Shown in pieces: positions 11,294 through 23,144 of a stretch of 64,000 nucleotides of DNA. Made by a program: the position numbers and the translations under genes. Under the pieces are notes generated by a model. That model had not been told where the DNA came from, ran no database searches, and saw nothing but the letters and a program-made list of their open reading frames with translations. This DNA is from Trichuris trichiura (Eukaryota; Nematoda; Enoplea; Trichinellida; Trichuridae), in assembly GCA_037903355.1 (NCBI GenBank), contig JBAJFE010000011.1:2303001-2367000 (forward strand), written 5' to 3'. How positions within the stretch are numbered: position 1 is the first letter of the stretch; the number at the start of each line of letters is the position of its first letter.

Positions 11294-13154
11294 CCGCGCT
11301 AATGCAACTTCTATTGCTACCGATCACTGAACCATTGTTGTTGCGTAGCCATTCCTTACGATTATCCCGAGCAATTTATCCCGTGATTAAACTAGGCGCA
11401 TATGGTTAGTAACCGTAATGCGTCATGGAAGCTCATCGATTGACCCCTGAAAAGGAGGGCAGCCAACCGGTGCTCGCAATCCATCGTCATATCGATCCTC
11501 ATACGACCACCGACGCTCCGCGTTCAACTGTGGGTGATCAAAATTTAATGACTTTAAGTTGCCACCCGGATTACGTCCTTTCCCCTTCTCTTTTCCTTTG
11601 GTCATCTAGACGCATTAAATAACGTCACAGCGCCTGCGGTTTTCTCTAGTCTACCGTATCGGCTTTACAGTAGGGAAAGGCTATCGCTTTGTCGCAAGAT
11701 AAATTGGGGCACCGCAGGTGGGCTCAGTGAGGCGCTGATGTTTGTAAGCTAACACCATCCCCAGTCGGGGGCCACCGACGAGCTGAGGATGCGTGCTTGT
11801 CGCTAGTCAGGCAACGTCGTTCATCAATTAGCGGACAACAGCAACGCGGGCCCAAACCATATGGACCTAGATTTGATGACGCCTACGTAATGGCTCCATT
11901 CCGGTCGAATGATCTAATCGTGCAACCCTACAACGAGCATTAGTGTCATTTTCCAGTGGACGGACAAGATGGAAAACCTCTGTTGTTTATAGCTAGCTCC
12001 ATTGTGCTCTCTTCAAGGTGGAAGGAAGCGATGAAAAGCCAATGTGTCACCGCTTGATCCGTCCACGATCAATATAAGGGCTTTTGGATTATACATCACA
12101 CTTGTGCATTTAGAAAGAGGAGCTCATCTCTCCAAGCTTCTCAGCGGACTGTACCACGTGATCAGCGGTTTCGCTAATCCCGCATTAGGAAAACTAGGAC
12201 ACCTTCAGTCGGGTAAATGGAAATAAGTTGGGCGCTGGTTCCATTTCCAAAGTGCAGATGTTGTTAGGATCAGTAGCCGGTGAAATTTGACTACATAATA
12301 AGGCGCTGATTGGTAAGAAGAACTTAGCAGCGCCAACGCTCATTGTTCGATGCGGAAAAATGGTCAAAAAGGAGTGGAATAATAAAGGTGGATAGATGGA
12401 TGGATGATGTGGATAAATGTAGAAATGGCACCCACCTGTGTCGGAAAGAAATGAACTGGTGATCACCGGAAAGGAAACCGATTCAGACTCATCTCGAGAG
12501 CCTTTGACGCGGAGCCCTTTTGCACTGCTGCCGTTAGTTGTCATAGCAAAAACAAAAGAAGACTTAGGGAAAACAGTGAGCGCTGCCGATGAACAGATCA
12601 GACACGCTCTGATGGGAATTGAAAGCTCCAGCCTAATACGGTAGAAATAGTGGAACGTAAGCTGAGCTCATCTTCGTCGCCCCAACAACCAATCAGGCGG
12701 TATCCCAAACAGCGTCAGGTAATCGATGGCGAGCCATCAGCTTGATGACTTCTAAAACCTGGAGACCGGTTGAAGAGTGCACATTGATTTCCCTGATGGG
12801 TACTAGTCGGACTTTTACGGTGCCAACCTTGTTGAATACGAGTCACGAACCATCGACTCCAAACGGAGACAAGAAAGCCCTTGTCAAATATGTCACATAC
12901 GCACAACCGATATGGTTTAGCAACGACGACTCAACTCGCATTCGGACAGTACACTACGTTCAACACGACTGGTAATTGGTCAAACAATTTTTTAGACCTA
13001 AGAAACAGTTTACTTAACATGGCGACGATGCAAAGCGACGGCGAGGCAACTTTGAGGGAAAAAGGGACGATTTCACTTGGCAACTGGTTGCGTGCGCAAC
13101 GGCCGGAGAAGCTTGGCAAAAGATGTATTGTAAAGCAAGCGCAATCAGCGGATC
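11294..13154. other. Intergenic region with an atypical, repeat-like segment
   Basis: About 1.9 kb between the LIM-homeobox start and the Vav 3' end. From about 11640 to 13140 the sequence differs from nearby intergenic DNA: fewer T-runs, more GC, and several broken open frames on both strands. It includes GGGGCACCGCAGG near 11708 and CGACGAGCTGAGGATGCGTG near 11776. This could be a decayed retrotransposon or other interspersed repeat. I see no intact reverse transcriptase, integrase or transposase. Confidence 0.35.
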
Positions 13155-16100
13155 TCAACCGAAATCTTCCTTTTCAATGACGTAAGAACATGGAAAATAG
13201 CCCATCTGAAAAAAAAAGATAATCGGTCGCATAAGGGCAGATGCCACTCTCTTTCTCTCTGTATTACCCTGCCGTTGACCATTCCTCGCCACCATCCACG
13301 TTCGCTGTCCTTTTTGCTAAGTATGATCACCAGGTCGTTACGCCGGAAAGAAACCATATTTGGGGCAGTGGCTTCAAAATCGTGCAGAGCGATTGCAAAG
13401 CCTGTGATAATTGCTTTAACGGGTATTTTTAGCGTTGTATCCAGGGCGCGAAAGCTTTGTCTTAAATTGTGATCCTCGTAATGATTGACCAGTTCAACAA
13501 GGCTAGCAAAGTAGAGGTCCGTGTCCAGGTAGAAGCGATTGTCACCCATTTCCACCTTCAGATGTTTCACTTCGTAGCGTTCGTTGAAATAGCTGTGATG
13601 TCAAGTTAGCTTTAGTTGGAAAATAGTAGAATTACGACTACTCGACCTGATGCTTATTGCGTACTGGGAACGCGCCCTGCTGAAGCGCACCAGAAAAGTG
13701 CCCATTGGAAGACCCTTTATCAATTGCTCCGCTCTAACCCTGTCCAACTCTCCAACGTACCTAAAAACAAGGAAAGCTGACTAATTAATTATACGAATCG
13801 CTTGGAACATAGAGCTACCATGGATAGTGCGACAGCTCTTCAAGATTGACGTAGCCGAGTGACGAAAGCGACGTTGGTCTTGTTACTTGAGGAGGGGACG
13901 AAACATTGTTCCAACGTGCCAAGGGAAGGTTACTTTGATCTGCGCCCGTCTGGCTCTTTCTCTTCTCTTCTATCATATTATGCCAAGTTGTTCTCTTCAC
14001 TACGTCCGCCTGCACAAATTCATGTCTTGTAGCATCTTACAGTTAAAGTTTGATGCACGCATATTTTCAACCAAAAGTGGACCACTTTGAAAGCAAAGTT
14101 CAACGCGTTTCAAAGGTTGCTGCCTAATTCGTGGTTAATTCAAAAGGCGAAGCTTCCGCTACTTGAGGGCAGAAGAGCAGGAGGGCGGTATTTCACTTTA
14201 ACTTACCGCAGAATCAGGGACTTTTAGAAGCACCCGCGCGACGAGCTGCTCAAACTAAGATTTAAGCGAAACTTAACCAGGCGTATAAAAAACGTTAATT
14301 TGAGCTTTAAAAAAGAACTCAACTTGGTCAATTGTGTGGTAAAGGTTTCTTGAGGTTACACGGTTGTCACCAAAAAGAACTTAAGGTTCAAAGACAGACA
14401 TTGCCTGCGGACCGCAGTTAGATTTACATATTTACTTTTCAGGCGAAGCGACACTGACGTTCACCTTATCATTGTTACGGTGTAATCATTCTCGAAATAA
14501 TCGCAAGCGGTAAGGTAAACATATCTGCTCCTATTTGGAAATGTCTTTCTAACCAATCTTGAAAACATTACGCTTCTACGCGAAGAGATGTCACTGTAGC
14601 CCTTAGGGGGCTTAGTCCACTTCGCTGATGTGCGCAATGTTCGAATGGCAGCGCCATATTCTGGCTCTTACGCTGAGTGCAACATCGTAGTTACAATAAC
14701 TTCAAGAGGCGACCTAAGCTAAGCTGTTCAAGTTAAACGGATTAAGTCATTGTGCTTCGAACGGACCTTAGCTTTAAGTGCATCCATGCAAGTTCCATTT
14801 CCGACTTTAAGATGAAAAAACTTCTCTTCTTTTACGCGGCTGTCAATAAGTCACACTAATCGTGATGTTGTTTGTCAACATTTTAAGATTCTATCCGAAA
14901 TTGGCAAAAGGGAATGCCGAGGATAGCAGTAGAAATTAAAACAGAAGTTGGAGTAAAGTTATAAGTAAAAAAAATTGGCATTGATGACCGGACGGGGTTT
15001 AACAAAGGCAATGAATGACAAACAAAAATACTGCCTCATGGATTTTAATTTTATTAAATAAATAAAAAAGAGCGAATAGAAGTTGGTTACCTGCTTGCGG
15101 ACGTATTCCGGCAAGAAGAAGCCCATTTGGCCAGCGTTGTCACCTTCATATACACGGCCGTACCAGTAACCTTCGCGACCGGCACATCTGCTCAACAGTT
15201 GTATGACATCGTTCTCTTTGAAAGACAAAAAGTCTGGCCCTCCTTCACCCATGTAAGGCGCTATGGCGACATACTTTTGACCACCTGAAAAGTTGAACAT
15301 TGGTCGACGACAACTTTCGAATGGCAAAAGTCTGACCCTCAAGTAGGGTTGGCGACCGAAGCAGTGTGTCGCGTCGTCCGCAGGCCATCATCGACTTGAT
15401 GCACTCCTTGTGCAGGGAAATACCGCAAACTGCAAGCGGCAAGTCTTAGCGAAAGTTTGGTGAGAATCTCACGGCGAAAACCTACTTATGCACTGGTAGC
15501 CTTGAAAGAACAAACCGCGCAGAAATTTGTGACAACTATCGCACTCGGTCGGTCGTTCAAAACACTTGTAAGAGAGCGCGTGTTCCGTAAGACGGGCAGT
15601 GGGAGGACTGACGTTATCGCTGACAAAATAGAATGCCATTTCGCGTATGTTATCGTCTTGTTGAATTAGCGGAAAACAATAAGTGATTCGCGGAACGCAC
15701 AATTCTTGCGCCGTTGAACAATAACCATTAACCCGTCCTGATTCTATTCCATCGCAGAGAGAGAGAGAGAGCGTCATTTTAGGCATAATGTCATTGATGT
15801 GGATGAAAGGAAGAAAAAAATACCACGCAATTCTATCTGGACCATCGTTAATTGTGGTCCAAACTAGCTAAGAAACAATAAGCTCAATTGATAAGTAGAA
15901 CTTACTACGCTGTTCTCAATGAAAACATCCAACTGCTCCTGGCCTCGTCCGACTTTGTGTGCATTACGTATGTCTTCGTTGAACTTCTCAATTGAAAACC
16001 GAAAAAGGACTTAAGAAAAAAGCTATTTCACGCATATAATAATGGGGATGAGGGACAGTCTTGCCTTTTGATTCGATTTGCGACTACTCCTGAAGCCATG

Positions 16101-18279
16101 GTTCGTGTCGAGCACGTCCTCCAATTCGTAGTCGCTAAGAATCAACGCGTCCTTGTAGCTGTACCTGTTTCCCTGAAGAATGAAATTCAACCGGTGCTCA
16201 AAGCTGGGCGTCCTCTCGGTTTCCTACCTTTGTCGGCTTGCAGATTAGTAAAACTTTGTCAAACGCAAAGACGTATCTGTGGAAACAATCGACTACTGCA
16301 AGGCCAATAATAAATCCGTAAAATGCCTACCTGTTTTTCTGCTTTTTCTCCACATCCGATCTCCTTTCGGCGAACAAGGTTACCTTAATGTCTCCATCCT
16401 TCAATGGACGACCATAGTCGATTAGAGAAGTACTTTTCGGCTAAACAACTCCATTGTTCACTATAAATGAAGCGACACTTCGACTTACAAGCCATTCGGT
16501 TAAATTGTCTATGCTAGATTGTATATCGCGAATAATTTGCTGCGTCTCGCAGTCCCGCGTTACCTCGTTCAAGTACAGGGAAAGATCCTAAAAACAGGAG
16601 CGTTCAAAATGTCCCTGAAAAGAAGTTCACTTACCCGCATTGCATCCCAACCAAGCGAAAGGGACGTACGCTCTTCGCAGTCCTCCGGCGTATGCTTAAG
16701 CAGTTCCTTGAACAGGACAAAACGTTGATAAGGTCACATTTCATTTCCTTAGAATGGAATGCACCTTTAAGAGAAGATGATACTTTAGCACTCGTTGCAT
16801 TGGCACGACGAGCACATCTTGAAGGCGGAACTTATTGGCATTTGCTTCCAGCTGACAAGCCTGAAATAGTCCGACTTTACGCGCTTCAAATTTATTTGAA
16901 CCTAACTACTATCATATAATACGGCAATTGTTAACGGCGCGTACCAATATGCTTTGACGTATTGTACTTTTCTCGGTGCAAAGCTCGTCGATTTTTCGTT
17001 GAGCTCCGGAAAGACCGCTGCAGTAATCGCTGTAGCAGCAGAACAATCTTTTGTATTTTACGAACACGTCACCAACGTGTGCTCGCCCGGGACCGTTGGT
17101 TGATGTTCCCTCCGTTGCCTGTCCGAACCAGAGTCGGGCGGAAACAAGTATTTCCGACAAAAAAGCCGTATGCACCCGATGCAACACCTACGGTATTATT
17201 CTAGTCGCCAACACAGTGCATCAAAACATTTACAAAACTTGCCGGAAGATTCATAAATATAACGTTGTGGTCCTCCGGTCTCAATGCGTCCTTGAGCGGA
17301 TTGTAGAACCTCTATAGGAACAACAATTAAAAATGCAAGCAAAAGCACTAAGCAATTGGCTTACTTGCATAATCATTTCCAAACTGTTGACATATTTGCG
17401 TTCGGTATCTACCAACTCTTTGATGCAATGTTCTAACTGATCCTTAGCAACGAATTCCTGTTGGTATTGTAATTCTTCAAAGTGCTGTGGAAAAGAATAT
17501 AGCGATTATGAATATACCTCTTCTTCCTGATGCAAAGGGGCTTTGGTCACAATATGGTCATATATTTGGTCGCGCTGAACGTCGCTTGCTTCACTGTAAA
17601 GTTCGCCGTCCAACTCTTTTGATCTAAGAAAATGTTGGATGAACGGAAGTGACGTCAACAGTATTCAAGAAAAGTACTCCGCCGTTTCGGCCAGTCTGCG
17701 GTAAATTTCGCTATTATAGTAACTGGGCTGCGCATCATCGTCGTCTTGGTCATTCGATTCGGGGAAACCGCTGCGCAATAAAGATAAAAGAAGTGGAAAA
17801 TTAAGAGCAAAAGTTAGCGACAGCTACCTGACGCCGGAAGAAAGAGCAAGCTTGGAATGAGACAGCTTAGAAAGAGTTAGCAAAAGCTTCCCAAAATTGG
17901 AAGCTCTGTAGATCTCAATCGGCTCGCATAAATCGTCGGTCTGCAGACCGAACAAATTGTGGCATGCATTCAAGAACAAGGATATATTTTTTGTGCACGA
18001 AAACTAAAGGTACACGCACACGTTTCTAGCAAGGAAACGGGTAAGGCATTTCGCAAAGCCAACCTGGGATAGTTGAGGACGCAAATTGACCTCGTTCATG
18101 TCGATACTGTCCCGGTTAAGGCGATTGACCAGCTGACACAGAAGGACACCGTCTCGAAGAGCCTGGGCAAAGTCTAACAGTTCCGCTCTGGGTGACATGA
18201 CACGATGGTTGCGATCCAGAACCCCGCAGCGAACCATCCATTGCGCACATTGCTTCCAAAAGTCGTTCGTTTCGCTCAT
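13155..18279 (-). CDS. vav-1: Vav-family Rho/Rac guanine-nucleotide exchange factor
   Basis: All Vav domains appear in order across many short exons. They are CH ([15 protein letters not shown], 18279-17830), an acidic segment (17775-17520), DH ([30 protein letters not shown]), PH ([32 protein letters not shown]), C1 zinc finger ([18 protein letters not shown]), first SH3 ([18 protein letters not shown]), SH2 ([19 protein letters not shown]) and second SH3 ([19 protein letters not shown]). The acidic part keeps three tyrosine motifs (SEIYRRL, GELYSEA, DQIYDHI). These match the autoinhibitory tyrosines that Src/Syk-type kinases phosphorylate in Vav1. The start at 18279 (MSETNDFW) fits the family; an in-frame ATG upstream at 18303 is possible. 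The intron between the first SH3 and the SH2 linker is about 1 kb. C. elegans VAV-1 acts in pharyngeal and muscle rhythm; the role here is inferred. Confidence 0.95.
14016..15088. other. Large intron of the Vav gene
   Basis: About 1.07 kb between the first SH3 exon and the linker/SH2 exon, far longer than the ~50-base introns typical here. No open frame of note. Nothing recognisable seen. Confidence 0.5.
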
Positions 18280-18910
18280 TTCGCATGTCAAATAAGGCAA
18301 CAACGAACAATAAAAGGCTGTCCAGAAACGACAGACGAGAATGCAACTACCGGAAACGTTACTTTAAATGAGCCAACAACAAATCACCGTTCGGCTAAAA
18401 GCTGCTCATTTGGCTAGCCTTGTCAAATGCGTCATTTGGGCATTCGAAAAGTTAATAACGAGCTCGGCAAGTCCAGTCTGGCAAAAAATTGCGCCTTTTT
18501 TAGAAACCTACAGTACAAACTACGATAAGCAACAAGTGTGATGCTTAGGTAAAAATAAAAGCTTAACTTTGCCCAACTTATTGCCGCTTGCGGCATAGCT
18601 TTTGTTGGCTAAAGCGCTGCTAATATGGCAAATTAGGAAAGATGTGTTTCATTGTCCAACTTATTTGCTATCCTGGCGTAACATGAAACTTGAGTGTCGA
18701 AGTGTACTGTAGACATTTATTTTCTAGCGCAATGGTTAAGGATACAAAAAACGTGCGACCAACCTTTACGTCAAGTTCCTTTGCGTAAGTCTGTTCTTCC
18801 GTCAAGAAAGTGTTACCAGTTTGTATCAGCGCTGGGGGCGCATCGCGACTGTTAAACTTGACTTGTTGGCTTTGCTTGGATTTGTGGAATTTGTAACACG
18901 CTAAGCTGCG
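18280..18910. promoter_or_regulatory. Divergent intergenic region between vav and PAXBP1
   Basis: The two genes start in opposite directions about 630 bases apart, so both promoters must lie here or inside a first intron. No obvious TATA box or named motif stands out. The position is observed; promoter function is inferred. Confidence 0.4.
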
Positions 18911-21900
18911 ATGTTTCGCAAGCGTACGGTGCGAAATTTGCGCCGAAAAACCGCTAACAGCGACTCTAGCGAAGGGGAGAGCGAGAAAGCTGTATCTGGG
19001 CCCACTCCTAATGTTCCTCCGACTGTGGATCCGATTGCAGCGCCAACGTCTCACGTTACTGGAACCGCAGCTAGTTTGCTCAGTTTTGCCGAGGACGTAG
19101 AAGGTCGACTGGCACTTGTTGGTTTACAATTTTTCCACTGATCTATTTACTTGCAGAGGACGGGTGTACGGTGAAGTTTGAAAAAAAGTCAAAGATTCGA
19201 CGTACTCCAAAGTCTCTGTTGAAGCAGGAAAGTGGCGAAATGGTCTTTACAAAATCCTACAAAAGTAAACCACCTAAAGCGCTAGATTCTGAGAGCAACG
19301 AAAAAGTGGAAACCGCAATTACGGTAAGCATGCGTGTCATTGCTTTTCTTTGCCACGTTTCTTCGGTTCAGCAAAGTACAAATCGCCCTGAAATAGTGGT
19401 GGTTGAATCTGAAGAAACGGTTGTAGAGGTTTTGTCCGAAGTGCCAACCGACGATGACGACGAAGAATTCCAAGATGTCCTCATAGGTTAGCGTTTAGCG
19501 GTTGCTTTGATCTTTTGCTACTTTCTTTCTACTATTCTGTAGGTGGTCGTATCCCGGACGCAAATCTAATTCATAAAGCTCGCAAAAAGCGGGAGCGTGC
19601 CAGAGAGGGAACTGCTTTACCGGAAGTGATCACCTTTAAGGATCCGGACAAAAATGCCAGTACACGAAGACTGATTCGTGAGGAGGATTCCGAAAGCGAT
19701 GAAGAGCGATACAAGTTTTACTCTCGTCTTGAAAGCAAAGCTGAAGAGGAAAGAAGAGAGGTGGAGGCAAATTTCGTCTCTATTGAGCAAGGTTGTTTTT
19801 CGTTGTAGTATTAATGAATATCAGGTTACCATTCTTGCTGTAGATTCGGACGACGAGAGGGATGACGAACTTGAGCGATGGGAACAGGAGCAGATGCGAA
19901 AAGGCGTATCTTTTCAAAAGGTAACCATAAATTGTTCGTACAATGAGTATTCCATCCGCAAAATATATTATTAGCTTGCTTATTACAAGAAGGAAATCAC
20001 TGCTTGCACGGGGTTTGACGGCCACGGCAAAGATGATAGTAAACCTTCTGGGCCATACAGTGAAATCAACGAACCACTTCCTATGGATTTGGAAGTTGAT
20101 CTGGAACAAGCGGAAGCTGCTGGTTCCTTTGTGTCAGGGAGCAGACGAGCCAAACAATTTCCCGCTGAATTTTACGATGACGCTTCGGCGATTGCTTCAG
20201 CAGACGATGCCTATCGTAGTTGCTTGAAGAAAGTTAAGGAGTCGTAAGCGAGCATTGACATTCCAGTGCTTTTTCTACAAACTGCTTTGCTGCCAAAGAT
20301 TGAAAGAATGCGAGGAGACGCATCAATCCAGGTTGAATACTCTGACTGGACTGCATGAACAATTGGAGGAAAATGAACAAATGGAAGCGCGGTTATCAAG
20401 CGCGAAACCTTCTTTAATACGGCAATACAATTTCTTCCAAAGACTGAACGTTTATGTAAATAGTTTGCTGGATTGCTTGAATGAGAAGGTAGCTTAATTG
20501 CGTAGACAATTTCTAAGCTTACCCGCGGCGTTTTAAGATACCCAGAATTGATGTACTCGAAAGAGAAGCAATGGACTATCTGCAACGGAGATCTGACTAT
20601 TTCATTCAAAGACAAAAAGTTGACATCAACGATCAGTATGACGATTGTATGGCGTCTGCTTCCGGTAAGGCAAATGCTTCTTTTGTCTTATGATGTAGTG
20701 AAATATTTTTTAGGACTAAAAGGTAAGTCAATGGACCCCGAGAAAGTGATGCGAATCGCAGAGCGCGAGGCGAGACGGTTTGCCTATTGTTGCTTCAATT
20801 ATTTTCGTCACTAAACGCCTCATGTCCTTGTAGGACTCGTCGTCGACTAAAACGAGAGAAGTGTGATAGCTCCGAAAGTCATTGCGAAGGCATGTCCAGC
20901 GATGATGAGGACACTTCAGCTCGAATCTCCGAATTTTGCTCCAAAAAAGGTATGCGAATTAAATGTCGATTTGTAATCTAAGCTTACATTGCTTCTCTTC
21001 GAACTAAATGCGGCAGTTAGTTTAAGTTCATTCTCTTAACACGTTTATGCATTACCGTACATCGACCCTGAAGAACTTAAAAATAGTCAGGTTTGGTTGT
21101 TCGAAATTTTGAAGCGCTCTAGGTAAAGTAATGGATTATTTTTTGACCTTTTGAAAAATTTTTAAAGGCAAGTTTGACGGGAACCAGAAGTCGCAATTTT
21201 CCGCAGTGACATCGCGTTGTCAATACGACGTTAACCGAATCGATTGTTTTTTAGATTCGTGGGCAAAGAGCGCGGAGGAATTGTTCGTCGACGTTGCGGA
21301 CGAGTACGGAAAGTTCGAGTCGGTTTGTCAACGTTTTTCGGAGTGGTACGACAAATATCCCGTTTTTTACCGCGAGGCATTTGTCACTTTGTGCCTGCCG
21401 AAATTGCTAAGTCCTTTTATTCGCTTGGAAATGCTTGGATGGACACCGCTTGAGGTATTGTATCTTGATTATTGTTAATCAATTTGAAATCTACCGTACT
21501 CCAGGTCAATTACAAGCCGTTAGATTCGTTCAACTGGTATCGAAGCCTTTTGTTGTTCGGTTGCGACAGCGGTCTACCTGAGGAGCACTGCATTGTTGTT
21601 CTAATACCGACAGTTGTAGAAAAGGTAGTGTGTCCTCTTTTAACAGGTATGCTACATATCTTGTAAACGATTGTAAGTGCGCGTTCTGTGCGCTTTGTTG
21701 TTCCTTTGATATTCGATAGGGCAACTGTGCTTTTTTTCTCATTGCAGAATTGGTGAAAAAGGTTTGGCGTCCCGCCTCGTCCAGCCAGACGGAACTTCTC
21801 TGCACCTTTTTGCGTCATCTGTTTTCTACTTACCCGACTTTGACGGGCGAAAGTAAAACGACGAGACAGCTATTGGACGCTGTTTACAATTGTTTTGAAA

Positions 21901-22593
21901 AAATGCTCAACGACGAGATCTTCCTGCCAATGTTTCCAAAAGAGTGCGTTTGGGGGGTTTTTCTCTCTCTCTTTTTCCTTTTTTGACGCTGATTATACTT
22001 TTAGCATTCTTGACGTTCGAAGCACTGGCGCGTTCAACTTTGCTGAGCGGCAATTTTGGTTCTCGGTCAAAGTACAAGCTTACTTTTTCTTTTGTTGCTT
22101 TCTTGACTGAGCGCCTCCGTTTTTAGTGTCTCAAAAATGCTCTACTCTTGCGTGGCGTACTGTCTGACCACTCTGTAAAAAAGTTAGTGTTCGACTGTCT
22201 GTTGAATCGTCACATAGTTGTCAGGTTCCAATCCGTGCCAACTGTAGACGTGTCGGTTTGGACAAAGACGGAAGCTGTAAGATTCCTTCCATAGCCCAGT
22301 TTGTAATTTTTAAAATTGAATTTAGATTTGCGACCTAATACCGCTCGAGTGGACCAATGGCCCCATCAGCGAGTGCGACCAGTCGAGGTTTGAACCACTA
22401 AGCGGTTTATTGAGGAGATTGTCCGAAACTTTAACTGGCACTAAAGCCCTCGGTGCACGGTAAGCAGGAATGTTAACATAAGACGCAGTGTAGTTAACCA
22501 GAGTTTTCTTGCAGAAATGTTGACAAAAAAATAGCGACACTGTTAAAGCGTTTCAATTCGGCGAAGAATACTAGTTCTAAAGGCGAAACTTAA
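18911..22593 (+). CDS. PAXBP1: PAXBP1/GCFC2-family (GC-rich-sequence DNA-binding factor-like) protein
   Basis: The N terminus MFRKRTVRNLRRK matches MFRKARRVNVRKR of PAXBP1. Many short exons follow. Landmarks in order are ASLLSF, GRIPDANLIHKARKKRERAR, DELERWEQEQMRKG, RYNFFQRLN-type coiled coil, AEREARR, GMSSDDEDTSAR, the GCFC core (VTLCLPKLLSPFIRLEMLGWTPLE), and FNWYRSLLLFGC with LIPTVVEKVVCPLL. The gene ends LLKRFNSAKNTSSKGET, stop 22591-22593, after exons around 22326-22460 and 22515-22593. Human PAXBP1 links PAX3/7 to H3K4 methyltransferase, and the family also connects to intron-lariat spliceosome disassembly. UGGT starts ~550 bases downstream on the same strand. Confidence 0.93.
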
Positions 22594-23144
22594 TCGCTTC
22601 CGTCATCTTTGCCATGAGCTCCCGGAATGTTTCTCGTACTTACAGTACGAATTCGCTATGCACAAGAATTGGCAGTTTGAAGTTATGTATTAAACAAACC
22701 CGTTTTTAGAAGTCTTAAAGAAGTTGGCAAAGCATTTTGCAAGCTAAAACGAGTTATGCTCTCCTACTGTAAATCAAGTACTTGAAAATCATTTTTGCTT
22801 TTTTGCTGCGGCCGTTGCGATGTTTATTTTTGTAATTTAAAAACTCCTTTGCTCTACGCGCGCGCATATGTATGGCCTAAGATTTTGCGGATGTTTGCAA
22901 CGAGGGCACGTTACGCGTTCCAGCTGCGATGGTGGGGAGTTGCACTTAATTCTTACTTTCGACTGGGCGTTTTTTTTATCGGAAAAAATATCCGTTCGCG
23001 CGATTGCTAACTGCTCATTTTTTTCGTTGACGTTCGTACAATTTTGCTATGCGTTTAGGTGAACTGAACTGAAATTTCAACGGCCTTGCAGATCAATTTA
23101 CCCATTACCGTAACGTTGGCACGGCATTTGATAAACGCGTCCTT
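22594..23144. other. Intergenic gap between PAXBP1 and UGGT
   Basis: About 550 bases of AT-rich sequence, with a GCGCGC patch near 22858. It probably holds the PAXBP1 3' end and the UGGT promoter. No gene seen. Confidence 0.4.
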
